64,000 bases of DNA from VRUE01 sp963817905 (GCA_963817905.1 CAWFPS010000003.1:1-64000), one strand, 5' to 3'. Positions 47,823 through 58,570 are shown, counted from the first letter of the stretch. A program made the numbers and translations. Notes: a model not told the origin generated them from the sequence alone.

Positions 47823-47894
47823 AGGTCGCTACTCCTTTTTTTGGACTGGTTGCTTGCTCGATGGGATGAAGCTCGATGCTTGCTCGATGGACTG

Positions 47895-50800
47895 TTAGTA
47901 GCTGCGCCGGTGTCGCTTTCTGGCCTTGCGCTTTCCGCAGGAGGCCTTGAGCTTGGGACGCAGATGGTGGGTCCTGCCGTTTTGGCCGTTGAAGCGGGCC
48001 GTGGCCCGGTAGGTGTGCTTGCAGATGTTGCGGCTATTGACGATCAGGCCCTTGTTGCCGCCCTGCATGCTCAGAATCACCTTGGATACCGGCACGTCGG
48101 GGGCCGAGTCGACCGTGGTTCTGAGGCCGCCCTTGACCGAGTCCACCCGTACCGCGACCTCGGCGTCGATCTTGCCGTGCAGGGCCATGACGATGTCGGG
48201 GAGCTCATGGGACGAGGACCTGAGGTACACGGGGCCTCGGAGGGTTTCGTCAAGCAGCGGGGTGAGCACCCTGGCGTGGCCATAGACCGAGCCCGCTGGG
48301 CACTCGGCGCCGTTGCCAGCGCCGGCGGCGAACTGCACTTGAGTGCAGATCGTGCGGAAGTGGCCCTGTTCGATGAACTCCGAGTGTGGGAAGCGCACGA
48401 CAAGCCGCTTCAGGTTCGCGTCTCCCGAGCGCGAGGCGTATACCGCGCGAACGGCCGGGAAGCCCCCCCGCCCGGTCTTGCCGCGCAGGCGCAGGCCGAG
48501 CCTCGGCCTCAGGCCGAGGTGCCCGCACTCGCCGAGCTGGTAGCGGGAGAAGAGCCCCGCAGCCTGGCCCTGGGTGGAGAACAGGGTGCCGTCCACCGAG
48601 AACGGTTCGCAGGAAGTCCCGTTGACGGTGAAGTCGGGACGATCCAGGCTTATCCGCGCCGACCTGATGTCCAGCGGAATGCCGTCGAGGATGGTGGGAA
48701 CCGGATCGGAGACCGCGGTGATCTTGGTCGTGACCGGATCGACGTGCACCGCGGTGCGGACCACCACCGTGCCGAGGTCGTAGGGACCCGCGGTGGCCGG
48801 AGTGACGATCGCCATCCCCAGCGGGGCCCCCTTGTAGGGCCCGGTGAGGTAGGCGGTGCCCTGGGTGTAGTAGGGAGCCGGGCCGGCACCGGCTGCCACC
48901 TCAACCGTCCCGACCCGCGAGGATGCCGGGCAGCTCGGAGAGGCCTTCTCCGCGTTGCCGCTCTTCGCGGCGGCCGCGGCCAGCGCCGCGTCGGAGCATT
49001 CGGTCGTCCCGGCCAGCTTCGCCAGCAGGCCGGGCGGCAGGCTGAGGGTGATGCTCGAGAACTGCTGCGTCGCGTCGTCGCGCTTCAGGTTGACGACGAA
49101 CGGCGTATATGCGCCGGCGATCGGCGAGGCGGAGCCGGCTTCGAACTCGGGGTCGTTCGGAAGCGGGCCGCCGCAGCTGCCGCTCGGGGAACTGGTGATC
49201 GACCACGTATCCGACGGGGTCGCGGGCGGCCCCGATTCGGGCGCCGACCAAGGGGTCAGCTGCGAGGTGGTGGAATAGCTGCCGCAGGTAGCCGGAGTGC
49301 GCAGTGCCGCCGTCGCTCCGCCGAAGAAGGTCAGCTTGAAGTCTTCGAAGGGCAGCTGGGGGCTTTCGTCGAAGGTCGTGGTCAGCTGCCCAGTGCGGGG
49401 GTCCGGCACAACGTGGCCGGCGAGCTTCGCCAGGACTCCGCTCTGCGGGTCTTCGACGACGACGTAGATCGCCAGCAGGCTGTCGAAGGGATTGTCATAC
49501 GGCATGGCAGTAAAGACGCTCCCCGCCAGCGTGTGGTCCAGCAGCGGCGTGTCGACCGAGGCCGTGCCTACGCGCGACGCATCCGGGCAGGAGACCGGAT
49601 TGTCGTTCGGCACTCCCGAGCTCGGGTCGATCCCAATTTGAGCCGCGGAGCAGCCCGCGAGGCCGTTAGCACCCGACGGATTGACCGCCATGCCCTCGGG
49701 CAGAGAGACCACCGCCTTGCGCAGGTGGGCCGTCGACAGCTGGTTGACGCTGTCGGTCTGGGGAATGTGCAGATCGGCTTCCAGTCCGGTCGGCGAATCC
49801 GCCGCCGAGTTGGTTGGGCGTGCCCTTAGGCTCGGTTCGAAGTGCGGCTGGTTACAGTTCGTAACCGCGCTCGGATTTTCATTCGAGTCTTCAAGCTGGG
49901 CGCTGCGATCGAAGAAGGTGCCGACATCCTCCCAGAGGTCGATGTGAGCGTCTGCCTGCATCGAGGCCGTGCACGATGTTGGAAGGCTGAGTAGCGGCTT
50001 GCTCGTGCGCGAAACGGGACAGGCTGGAATCGTGCTGATGCCCGGCCCGCAGGCGCCGCGCACCTTGTCGTGGCTCTCGTCGCTGGGCGAGCCCCAGAGC
50101 TGGATGCGGGCCTGGAAAACTGCGAGGATCGAAGGGGCTCCGACGGTCAGCGCGGAGATCCGGTAGCGACCGGGGTAGGCACCGGGACGCACGTCGCCCA
50201 GAAATGTCACCGGGACGTAGGTCACGTAGGTACCGAAGCCGCCCGCGTGACCGGGTAGAGCTTCGAGGTTGTAGATCGGCTCCGATTCGACTCCGATTTC
50301 CCCGAAGCTAAGTGGTACCTCCGCGACCCCAACCTGGGTGTCTTCGGGACAGCTGAAAGTCTGGAACTCGGCCGCCGTGCACTTCTCGGTGGCCGAAGGG
50401 TCGACGGTCAATCCCGCGGGTAGCTCGACCTTCGTGTCATGCAGCGTGCCATCCGGGTTTGGAAAGGAGCCGGAATGAGGCCTCTGCGTCGGCAGGCCGA
50501 GATTGATGTTCAACTGTTGCGGATGGGATCCAGCTTCAGTGGCCGGTGTCCCGTCGTCTCCGACCACGGAGGCATTGAACCCTTCCCTGCCAGGAAGAAA
50601 GCCGACTGGCGCGATCACACTGCTGACCGTGGTGGTTGTCCGCACCGTCGCCGCCACCGCTCCGCCGCCGGAGATCGTCGCCAGGGGGGTAAGGGCCGTC
50701 GGATCGGAAAGGCTCGCGACTTCAACGGGAACGTTCATCTTGATCCAGTCGCCGGGGTCGACGGCAAACGGATCGACGCACGTGACGGTTGAGCCGGCAA

Positions 50801-51116
50801 CTGAGCAGGTGAGATCGTGGACCCTGTCCTGGCCTTTGGGAGGCGTGCCGACCACCGCTGAAATTCCAGCCGGAAGCTGCACGGTCATCGTAACTTGGCC
50901 CGAGGTGCTTTTGGCACCAACATTCTCTGCGATCAGCGCGTACTCGGGGTACCGTTCGCCGTTCGCCGTTTCGCCCGGGGCGAAGTTGGTCGGATGTGAG
51001 CCTAGGCTGATCTGCCACGCTGGAGCCGCAGCCAGGCTTGTCGCCGGTCCAATCAGCGCCAAAGCACCGACGGCCGCAATAGCCAGGACCGCCCGTATCT
51101 TGTTGCGATGATTCAT
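47895..51116 (-). CDS. Large secreted repeat protein
   Basis: A 1,073-residue protein with a signal peptide (AVLAIAAVGALALIGPATSL). Repeated beta-sandwich-like modules: the first (NFAPGETANGERYPEYALIA, GQVTMTVQLPAGISAVVGTP) is DUF11/CARDB-like, and several modules share VELPAGLTVDPSATEKCTAA / SLPEGMAVNPSGANGLAGCS and SRVGTA.V patterns. The C-terminus is strongly basic (CGKRKARKRHRRSY). Start MNHRNKIRAV has GGAGG 9 bases upstream; the giant gene's stop overlaps it (ATGA). Likely surface adhesion or structure. Confidence 0.8.
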   Translation of the reverse strand: MNHRNKIRAVLAIAAVGALALIGPATSLAAAPAWQISLGSHPTNFAPGETANGERYPEYALIAENVGAKSTSGQVTMTVQLPAGISAVVGTPPKGQDRVHDLTCSVAGSTVTCVDPFAVDPGDWIKMNVPVEVASLSDPTALTPLATISGGGAVAATVRTTTTVSSVIAPVGFLPGREGFNASVVGDDGTPATEAGSHPQQLNINLGLPTQRPHSGSFPNPDGTLHDTKVELPAGLTVDPSATEKCTAAEFQTFSCPEDTQVGVAEVPLSFGEIGVESEPIYNLEALPGHAGGFGTYVTYVPVTFLGDVRPGAYPGRYRISALTVGAPSILAVFQARIQLWGSPSDESHDKVRGACGPGISTIPACPVSRTSKPLLSLPTSCTASMQADAHIDLWEDVGTFFDRSAQLEDSNENPSAVTNCNQPHFEPSLRARPTNSAADSPTGLEADLHIPQTDSVNQLSTAHLRKAVVSLPEGMAVNPSGANGLAGCSAAQIGIDPSSGVPNDNPVSCPDASRVGTASVDTPLLDHTLAGSVFTAMPYDNPFDSLLAIYVVVEDPQSGVLAKLAGHVVPDPRTGQLTTTFDESPQLPFEDFKLTFFGGATAALRTPATCGSYSTTSQLTPWSAPESGPPATPSDTWSITSSPSGSCGGPLPNDPEFEAGSASPIAGAYTPFVVNLKRDDATQQFSSITLSLPPGLLAKLAGTTECSDAALAAAAAKSGNAEKASPSCPASSRVGTVEVAAGAGPAPYYTQGTAYLTGPYKGAPLGMAIVTPATAGPYDLGTVVVRTAVHVDPVTTKITAVSDPVPTILDGIPLDIRSARISLDRPDFTVNGTSCEPFSVDGTLFSTQGQAAGLFSRYQLGECGHLGLRPRLGLRLRGKTGRGGFPAVRAVYASRSGDANLKRLVVRFPHSEFIEQGHFRTICTQVQFAAGAGNGAECPAGSVYGHARVLTPLLDETLRGPVYLRSSSHELPDIVMALHGKIDAEVAVRVDSVKGGLRTTVDSAPDVPVSKVILSMQGGNKGLIVNSRNICKHTYRATARFNGQNGRTHHLRPKLKASCGKRKARKRHRRSY

Positions 51117-54100
51117 CGGCTGGTCCTCCAATCATGGTTGACGGCTCGGCTGCCGTGCTTGGACTTGCGGTGGCGCCTATTTCTCCTGTGGTGGTGTCTA
51201 CTGCGGTGGCGCTTCACGCAGCGCACCTGGCCCTTGCGGCGCACCCTTCGCTTGCCCTTCGGACAACGAAGTTTCCCGTTGGGTCGCGATTCGTTCCCGC
51301 GCCCAATGAACGTGGATGTCGCGGCAGCCTGACCTGCCGAGGGGGAACTGGACGTCTCTCTACATGAGTCTCCCTGACATTGAGGCGGCGGCGACGCATG
51401 CTGGGAGGCGAGCCCGCCCTCGAACCTCGCGTCATAAACGTCGCGCAGCCCGTCTTGGTCCTGGGGCACAAGCTGGTCGGGCGTGAAGAAAAAGACGTCG
51501 TTGCCGTTCGCCGAGGCATCCAGGAAGAAGGAGGGTTCCGCCTCGCCCCCGCTCGAGATCAGGTACAGGCAGCCCCCGTTCTGAGCAGTGCTCTGACAGG
51601 TACCGGTGCCTTTGGCCTCCCACTCGTACACGTCTAGGCAGGACGGGATGCTGCGTTCCAGTGCCGCCGCGAAGGTTACCTGTGGGCAGCCAGAATCTCC
51701 ATCGACGTCGCCCGCGACAAGCTTGTCCGCGGACTCGAAGAACACGCGGTTCCCGTCGGCCGAGAGGTGACGCAGCTGCGAGGTCGAGCCTATATTCGGC
51801 ACACCGTTGCCGGGAGCGATCTGCGAGAGCCTCGCGGGCCATGTCGGTGCCGCACCACTTGGATTACAGGAGACACAGAGGAGGCCGGCGTCCATGTCGT
51901 AGCGGTAGATCTCGGTGCAACCCGATGCCGGACATTCCGGTCCATGATTGTCGTAACCAGTCAGCGAGAGTTGAGAGCGGAAGAGCAGCACCTTACCGTT
52001 GGCGCTCACGCGCGAGGTCCTGCCGCCGTCCTGAGGCGGAACCCAGTTAGTTGCATCTGAGTAAGAAGAATTGGAGCCCGTGTTGAGCCGCGCCACGAAT
52101 GTGACTACGCCACCGTGGAACAGGTAAAGGCTGCATTCTCCGTGGAAGGATGATGAACCACCAAATTCCGAGCCGGCACAGTCACCCGTCTCGGCCGACC
52201 CGGATTCGTCGAGGTCCGCGTTGGCGACGAAGTAGACGTATTCCCCGTCTTCGGAGGTACCGAGAACGCCCCGCACGTCGGCGCCAAGCGGATCAGACCC
52301 GTCGGGGGTGAGGTCGGTCAGGTTTTCACCGTCGGCGTCGTAGCGATAGAGATCTTCGCCACGACTGCTTCCCCCTAGGGGCGTGCTCATCGACCAGTAC
52401 AGGTGACCCGAGTCCGCGCCCTTCCCGATGTCTACCCCGAGCGGAGCGGTGGCATCGATGAAGCCGGGCTCGGCATCGTAGCTGTCGTGAGAGAGATGGG
52501 CGAGCCTTTCGTGGCTGTCGCCACCGAATGCGTCGACCAGGTTCTGAGTGCCAGTTGCCCCAAAGTTGGCCGCATAAATATCGCCGTCATTTGGACCACC
52601 GGAGGTGTCGATCGAAAGGTCGGCGACGCCAGGGTAGGCGTCAAGGGAGAACTGGGAGAGATAAGCATTGGAGGCGCTGAACTCATCGATCACATCGTGC
52701 GGATCACCGGGCCCGCTCAAATTGTCGTCAGCGACATAGACGTTTCCGTTTGATTGATCGACTCCGATCTTGGAGCCATAGGGACCCGCGTTTGCCTTGA
52801 ATGCGAGGCTTCCAGCCGGTGTATTCGAGCCGTTGATCGTCGCCGCAGGCGTACCGGCAAGGTTGCCCGCGGCAAACCGGTAGACCTTCGACGCGTTTCG
52901 GTTCGCCGCGTCGGCTGCGTAGACATCGTGGTTTGTGCCATAAACATCGACCCCGACGTAGAGCGCGCCCGGCACGCCGGTGCCAATGTTGCTTGTCACC
53001 AGCGTACCGTCGGCCTCGTACTCGCTGACCCGGCTCCCTTCAGCAACGTAGAGATTATCGTTCGATGGGTCGACCGCTACCGCATAGGCGTCGCCTGTGG
53101 CAACGATCCCGCCTGAGGCAATCGAAGTATCGACGCTGTAGGTGGTAGACGACGTCACTTCCCCCGGTGTGGAGCTCTTGAACTTGCGCACCTCCTGATT
53201 GCCGCTCGTGGGGAAGCTGGGATCATCGACCACGTAGAGGTCGTCCTGTGAGTCCACGGCAACCGAAATGGATCCCGACGAGCTCGCTTCGCCCGAGTAG
53301 GCAGCGGGCACAAAGGTTCTCGTCACTGCGTTGCCATCGGGACCGAACACGCTTACACCTCCCCACCGGTTGAGCACGAAGAGATCCCCATGAGCATCGA
53401 CGGCAGTGGAGAGCGATTCGTTTACGCCCGCGAGTCGCTCGCGGCCAAGCCTGTCACCGCTAGGGTGGGTCCAGTAAAGATAAGAATTGTCCAAGGCGAG
53501 CGCCGGCGCTCTTGTGCCGCTCGGCTGAGACACGCTGGCAACGGCGACACGGCGGCCGCTGCCATCCAGGTTCTTCCGGGAGATCGAGGCGCCGCTGGAG
53601 AAGTAGATGCTTTCAGAATCGACCGCGACGTCGCCGTCCGCTTGGCTGATCCCGCCGAATTCGAAGTTGACGCCACCGCCCCCCGGCAGATCTGCACGAG
53701 CGATATGCCCGCCACCGTTGCTCCAATACAGGTGGGCGGCATCGACGCCGATACCCTTCGGAATGGTCGCTTCGCCGATGAAGCCCTGGTCGATCTCACA
53801 GGGCATCGGATCCGGAGAACATTCGCTGAGTTTGGCGCGGCCGATGGTGCCGTGATTGGTTCCACCGTCTCCCTGGTTGGTCCAGTAGAGGTATTTGGCG
53901 TCGACGGCGATGCCATAGGGATTGTCGAGACCTTTGACGAATTCATGCGCGACGTTGTTGCCATCGAGGTCGGAACGACCGATGGAATCGGTTTCCGGTT
54001 CGATCCAGTAAACGTGTTCCTCGTCGGACGCCATCGCCGAGGGTGGCGTACCCTCGAGCGGGACGAGATCGCCCTTCAATTCCCCTCCGTCCTCCTTGTT

Positions 54101-57100
54101 CGCCCGGCCGATCGCCGGCAGGTAGAGGGTCGGACCCGTGTTCGCATCGTCGGTCAGCTCCTCGGGGGAGGTGAAGAAGGCCAGCTTGCCGTCCGGAGTC
54201 GCTGTTCGGAAGGTGGCCCCGAGTGGCGAGAGCTCGACACTTCGGTGGGACTTCGAGACCTGGACCGTGGAAGATGCACCGAACGGATCCTTACGCAGGT
54301 AGAGCTGCTTGGTTGCCGGATCGGTGAAGTAGGCATCTCCCGATTCGCTGACGATGTGGTCCGCAACGGGGTACTTGCTCTGCACCGTGGATCCCTCGGG
54401 GGAGACGCATGGCGGGGAGATGCAGGCGTCATCGGGTAGGACGCCACCCAGCGTTAGCGTGTTCGTATCGCGGTCCAAGGCGTAAAGGTTCGGCTTGTTC
54501 GGGATGGCTCCCGGCGCAAGCGGGGTTTCGATGTCCTGACTCTTCGAGGCTAGGAAATAGACGACTCGACCGTCCGCGCTCGAGCCGATGATCTTGGTCG
54601 GGGCACCGTCTTCGCTCAGCGTGCCGAGGGAATCGCCGCTGCCGTCGCGAACGAGAAAGAAGCTTTCTGTGCCGAAGACGGAGTTGGCCCCGCTGAACAC
54701 GGTCGAGAAATCAGGCAACCAGCCGATGATGCTGGCTGAGTTGCCAAAGGAGACCGGCGGCAACACGCCGCTCGCCGACCAGCTCCCGGCACCGCGGGGC
54801 GCCAGGTAGATTGGGAACGTCTGCGGCCCCCCGTCTCCAGTTTGGCCGTTCAGCGCGTAGTAGAGAACGGCGTCGCCGTCGACCGACGCCGCCATCGCGT
54901 TGGGCCGCCCGAGCACGTCGAGCCCGCTCTTCTCGACGGGAGACACCTGCTCGTAGGCACGACAATCGGGAAGCTTGGCTGAGGGGCCGGTGCGCAGGGA
55001 ATCGTTGTCACATCCACCATAACTGGGCGCTGTCGCATACGTGGAGAAGGCCGCCTCTTCGCTGACCGTGCCGCCCTCAGGGCTGGCGAAGTTGCTCGCA
55101 ACCAGGCGGAAGTGGTAGACGGTTTCAGGCGTCAGACCGGTCAGGGCCCGCGAGGCCCCGACGGCGCTGGCACCAGCCCCTGCGGAGAAATCGGGGTCGG
55201 GGGTCTTACTGGCGTTTTCAAATCCGTGGGCTTGAAACTGCGTGTCGTCAACGTACTCGAAGTGCCAGCCGGTGAGCTCACCATTGGGGTTAACATTGGT
55301 TTTGATTGCCGCCGTGGAGCTGCCGACCTTTTCCGAGAAGACCGCGCCGACGGTTGGCTGGATCGCTACATGGGCGGTGACCGACCGGTCTTCGTTCATC
55401 GTCACCTTGCATTCTTCTTCGTATTCGGGTCCGAACACTTCGTCGCAACCAGTCCAACCTTTGAGCTTGGAGCCGCTGGGGACACTGGCAGCGAGGGTCA
55501 CCGTTTCGCTGTCGCCAAATGCTCCTTCGCAGGTTGCCCCGCAGTCGATCCCGGCCGGATCGGATGAGATCGTCGCGGCACCAGGGCCATCCTTGTGCAC
55601 CGTCAGCGTGCGCTTGATGAAGGTCGCGGTAACCGCTGCGTTTTTGGTGACTTCGATCTTGCAGATTTTCCCTTCAGGGCCTTCGACGCTGTCGCAGCCC
55701 GACCAATTTTTGAACGCTGAACCGATTTTGGGTTCAGCGATCAACGTCACCATGGTGCCCGGCGGGAATTCCGCTTCGCAGGTCGAGCCGCAATCGATGG
55801 CGTCTGGCTCGGTGGTGCTGCCCCCCGTCACCGTTCCTTCGCCGGGGCCATTCTTGATTATGAGAAGCGTGGGCCCTTCTTCACCGCCGGTCGGCCCGAA
55901 CGCCACCACTTCGGTCTTGTCGGCGACGTAGATGACGCCGTCGTTGGCGGCGCCGGAGTTGTCGATCGCCACGTCGCCGAAGAATTGGGGGGCGACCAGG
56001 GATTCGGTCATCTGGGTGATGTAGTCCCCGTTTGCCTTGAACTCGTCGACGACATGGTGGCTGTGGTCGAAGAGGAAGACGTGGCCGGTGTCCTGATCGA
56101 TCGCCAACCCGGCGGCGAGGGGCGCCCCGATCGATCCGGCCGGAGTGGCCGTGCCGTCGAAGGTGAAGGCGGGATCTTCGGCACCGGAATCGAAGGCGGC
56201 GATTTGACCGTGGGGCGAGTCGAATGCGTAAATGCGGCCGGTGGCGCCGTTGACGTCGAGGCCCGAGTAGTTGGCGGTCGCGTCGTTATCGGCGATCGTG
56301 TCGGTGACGAGCGTGCCGTCGGCTTCGTACTGAGCGATGTGCGACGGCGCACCGTCGATCACCGGTTCCACCGTGCAGCTTCCAGAGGAGCCGGCCTGGG
56401 GGATACAGCTGATCAGATCGAAGTCGATCCCGGCCAGTCCCCCCTGGAAGATCAGTTCGACTACCGGCGGCAGGCCGCTGGCGTTGACGTTGGCACTGCC
56501 GCCGCAAACAGCGCGCACGGCATCGCGAATCGCATTTCGTCCTGCCGTGCCGGTGGCGTAGGCGATCGAGCCGGTTTCCGAGGGCGAGCATCCGGTGGGC
56601 AGGTTGCCAAGCTTGAATTCTCCCGAGAAGCCGCTGAAGACGACCTTCTGCCTCTCCCCCACCTGGGCGTGAGAGACGTAGACGTCCTGGTTGACCGGGT
56701 TGATCGCCACGGCTTTGCTCGGACCCTGGTCGACGATCCCGTCGCCGTCTTCCGCGCCGGGAGACGACTCGTTGATCGACGGATCCGGCAAGTAGCTGGT
56801 GGGCGTCGGGCTACCCACCGGCGGATACTCGGAGGCGGCGTACTTGACGACCGGCCCTTCGAATACAGACACGTAGAGGTTGCCGCCGGCATCGACGGCC
56901 AGGCCGCAGGCAAGACCGCTGTGGGTGAAGCTCGTCAGGGCGGCACCCGTGGAGTCGTAGACACTCACCGTGGTGGTGCCGGACGCGTAATCGGCGACGT
57001 AGAGATCGCCGTGGGAGTCGACGACGTCGCCGCAGGCGTTGGTGTAACCAGACTTCGACTGAGGAGAGGAGAGGTGCAGATGGTGAGTGAGCGGCCCGAA

Positions 57101-58402
57101 CGCCACCACTTCGGTCTTGTCGGCGACGTAGATGACGCCGTCGTTGGCGGCGCCGGAGTTGTCGATCGCCACGTCGCCGAAGAATTGGGGGGCGACCAGG
57201 GATTCGGTCATCTGGGTGATGTAGTCCCCGTTTGCCTTGAACTCGTCGACGACATGGTGGCTGTGGTCGAAGAGGAAGACGTGGCCGGTGTCCTGATCGA
57301 TCGCCAACCCGGCGGCGAGGGGCGCCCCGATCGATCCGGCCGGAGTGGCCGTGCCGTCGAAGGTGAAGGCGGGATCTTCGGCACCGGAATCGAAGGCGGC
57401 GATTTGACCGTGGGGCGAGTCGAATGCGTAAATGCGGCCGGTGGCGCCGTTGACGTCGAGGCCCGAGTAGTTGGCGGTCGCGTCGTTATCGGCGATCGTG
57501 TCGGTGACGAGCGTGCCGTCGGCTTCGTACTGAGCGATGTGCGACGGCGCACCGTCGATCACCGGTTCCACCGTGCAGCTTCCAGAGGAGCCGGCCTGGG
57601 GGATACAGCTGATCAGATCGAAGTCGATCCCGGCCAGTCCCCCCTGGAAGATCAGTTCGACTACCGGCGGCAGGCCGCTGGCGTTGACGTTGGCACTGCC
57701 GCCGCAAACAGCGCGCACGGCATCGCGAATCGCATTTCGTCCTGCCGTGCCGGTGGCGTAGGCGATCGAGCCGGTTTCCGAGGGCGAGCATCCGGTGGGC
57801 AGGTTGCCAAGCTTGAATTCTCCCGAGAAGCCGCTGAAGACGACCTTCTGCCTCTCCCCCACCTGGGCGTGAGAGACGTAGACGTCCTGGTTAACCGGGT
57901 TGATCGCCACGGCTTTGCTCGGACCCTGGTCGACGATCCCGTCGCCGTCTTCCGCGCCGGGAGACGACTCGTTGATCGACGGATCCGGCAAGTAGCTGGT
58001 GGGCGTCGGGCTACCCACCGGCGGATACTCGGAGGCGGCGTACTTGACGACCGGCCCTTCGAATACAGACACGTAGAGGTTGCCGCCGGCATCGACGGCC
58101 AGGCCGCAGGCAAGACCGCTGTGGGTGAAGCTCGTCAGGGCGGCACCCGTGGAGTCGTAGACACTCACCGTGGTGGTGCCGGACGCGTAATCGGCGACGT
58201 AGAGATCGCCGTGGGAGTCGACGACGTCGCCGCAGGCGTTGGTGTAACCAGACTTCGACTGAGGAGAGGAGAGGTGGAGGTGCGGATGTGCGCCGACGCC
58301 AACGGCGGCAAGGAGTCCAACCATCAACAGCATGCCAAAACACGCCCCAATGGCCCTTCCCCTTGCAGTCCCCAACATCCCTTCTCCCCGGCTCTCCGTC
58401 AA
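51113..58402 (-). CDS. Giant secreted beta-propeller protein with internal duplication
   Basis: A 2,429-residue protein. After a signal peptide (GMLLMVGLLAAVGVGAHPHL) come two identical 395-residue NHL/YncE-like propeller segments (~43-437 and ~443-837: GDLYVADYASGTTTVSVYDS, HVFLFDHSHHVVDEFKANGD). Then two InlB_B-type repeats (~845-1010: GSAFKNWSGCDSVEGPEGKI), a fibronectin-like domain (~1010-1120: VYHFRLVASNFASPEGGTVS), and a long TolB/NHL-type propeller region (~1130-2300: YLYWTNQGDGGTNHG, NGNVYVADD). A very basic Cys-containing tail ends it (CPKGKRRVRRKGQVRCVKRH). Probably anchored at the cell surface. Coupled to the 47895 gene. Confidence 0.85.
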   Translation of the reverse strand: MTESRGEGMLGTARGRAIGACFGMLLMVGLLAAVGVGAHPHLHLSSPQSKSGYTNACGDVVDSHGDLYVADYASGTTTVSVYDSTGAALTSFTHSGLACGLAVDAGGNLYVSVFEGPVVKYAASEYPPVGSPTPTSYLPDPSINESSPGAEDGDGIVDQGPSKAVAINPVNQDVYVSHAQVGERQKVVFSGFSGEFKLGNLPTGCSPSETGSIAYATGTAGRNAIRDAVRAVCGGSANVNASGLPPVVELIFQGGLAGIDFDLISCIPQAGSSGSCTVEPVIDGAPSHIAQYEADGTLVTDTIADNDATANYSGLDVNGATGRIYAFDSPHGQIAAFDSGAEDPAFTFDGTATPAGSIGAPLAAGLAIDQDTGHVFLFDHSHHVVDEFKANGDYITQMTESLVAPQFFGDVAIDNSGAANDGVIYVADKTEVVAFGPLTHHLHLSSPQSKSGYTNACGDVVDSHGDLYVADYASGTTTVSVYDSTGAALTSFTHSGLACGLAVDAGGNLYVSVFEGPVVKYAASEYPPVGSPTPTSYLPDPSINESSPGAEDGDGIVDQGPSKAVAINPVNQDVYVSHAQVGERQKVVFSGFSGEFKLGNLPTGCSPSETGSIAYATGTAGRNAIRDAVRAVCGGSANVNASGLPPVVELIFQGGLAGIDFDLISCIPQAGSSGSCTVEPVIDGAPSHIAQYEADGTLVTDTIADNDATANYSGLDVNGATGRIYAFDSPHGQIAAFDSGAEDPAFTFDGTATPAGSIGAPLAAGLAIDQDTGHVFLFDHSHHVVDEFKANGDYITQMTESLVAPQFFGDVAIDNSGAANDGVIYVADKTEVVAFGPTGGEEGPTLLIIKNGPGEGTVTGGSTTEPDAIDCGSTCEAEFPPGTMVTLIAEPKIGSAFKNWSGCDSVEGPEGKICKIEVTKNAAVTATFIKRTLTVHKDGPGAATISSDPAGIDCGATCEGAFGDSETVTLAASVPSGSKLKGWTGCDEVFGPEYEEECKVTMNEDRSVTAHVAIQPTVGAVFSEKVGSSTAAIKTNVNPNGELTGWHFEYVDDTQFQAHGFENASKTPDPDFSAGAGASAVGASRALTGLTPETVYHFRLVASNFASPEGGTVSEEAAFSTYATAPSYGGCDNDSLRTGPSAKLPDCRAYEQVSPVEKSGLDVLGRPNAMAASVDGDAVLYYALNGQTGDGGPQTFPIYLAPRGAGSWSASGVLPPVSFGNSASIIGWLPDFSTVFSGANSVFGTESFFLVRDGSGDSLGTLSEDGAPTKIIGSSADGRVVYFLASKSQDIETPLAPGAIPNKPNLYALDRDTNTLTLGGVLPDDACISPPCVSPEGSTVQSKYPVADHIVSESGDAYFTDPATKQLYLRKDPFGASSTVQVSKSHRSVELSPLGATFRTATPDGKLAFFTSPEELTDDANTGPTLYLPAIGRANKEDGGELKGDLVPLEGTPPSAMASDEEHVYWIEPETDSIGRSDLDGNNVAHEFVKGLDNPYGIAVDAKYLYWTNQGDGGTNHGTIGRAKLSECSPDPMPCEIDQGFIGEATIPKGIGVDAAHLYWSNGGGHIARADLPGGGGVNFEFGGISQADGDVAVDSESIYFSSGASISRKNLDGSGRRVAVASVSQPSGTRAPALALDNSYLYWTHPSGDRLGRERLAGVNESLSTAVDAHGDLFVLNRWGGVSVFGPDGNAVTRTFVPAAYSGEASSSGSISVAVDSQDDLYVVDDPSFPTSGNQEVRKFKSSTPGEVTSSTTYSVDTSIASGGIVATGDAYAVAVDPSNDNLYVAEGSRVSEYEADGTLVTSNIGTGVPGALYVGVDVYGTNHDVYAADAANRNASKVYRFAAGNLAGTPAATINGSNTPAGSLAFKANAGPYGSKIGVDQSNGNVYVADDNLSGPGDPHDVIDEFSASNAYLSQFSLDAYPGVADLSIDTSGGPNDGDIYAANFGATGTQNLVDAFGGDSHERLAHLSHDSYDAEPGFIDATAPLGVDIGKGADSGHLYWSMSTPLGGSSRGEDLYRYDADGENLTDLTPDGSDPLGADVRGVLGTSEDGEYVYFVANADLDESGSAETGDCAGSEFGGSSSFHGECSLYLFHGGVVTFVARLNTGSNSSYSDATNWVPPQDGGRTSRVSANGKVLLFRSQLSLTGYDNHGPECPASGCTEIYRYDMDAGLLCVSCNPSGAAPTWPARLSQIAPGNGVPNIGSTSQLRHLSADGNRVFFESADKLVAGDVDGDSGCPQVTFAAALERSIPSCLDVYEWEAKGTGTCQSTAQNGGCLYLISSGGEAEPSFFLDASANGNDVFFFTPDQLVPQDQDGLRDVYDARFEGGLASQHASPPPQCQGDSCRETSSSPSAGQAAATSTFIGRGNESRPNGKLRCPKGKRRVRRKGQVRCVKRHRSRHHHRRNRRHRKSKHGSRAVNHDWRTSR
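55892..58276. repeat. 1,185-bp tandem duplication inside the giant gene
   Basis: Copy A 55892-57076 and copy B 57092-58276, offset exactly 1,200 bp with 15 bases between. By direct comparison I see a single difference (G at 56693, A at 57893), silent (Val). Both copies stay in frame, each encoding 395 residues. Confidence 0.9.
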
Positions 58403-58570
58403 TGTCCCTTTCCCTTCCTCGATACGGCCAATACGACGGTACGCCTAGACAAAGCGCTCCGCAGAAACCCTGTGCGTGCCCAGCATGCCCCACGGCGCCG
58501 CTCCCGACCAAGCGAACTGGAAGACGATTTTCTAATCGATCCCAGCCAATGTTCGCGTCCCCACCACAAG

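Noticed and set aside
47739..49829. A 696-codon + strand frame
   Set aside because: Antisense to the 1,073-residue secreted protein; no ribosome site or domain.
55892..58276. A CRISPR array or short tandem repeats
   Set aside because: There are only two long copies with no short repeat-spacer pattern. No CRISPR array was seen anywhere in the window.
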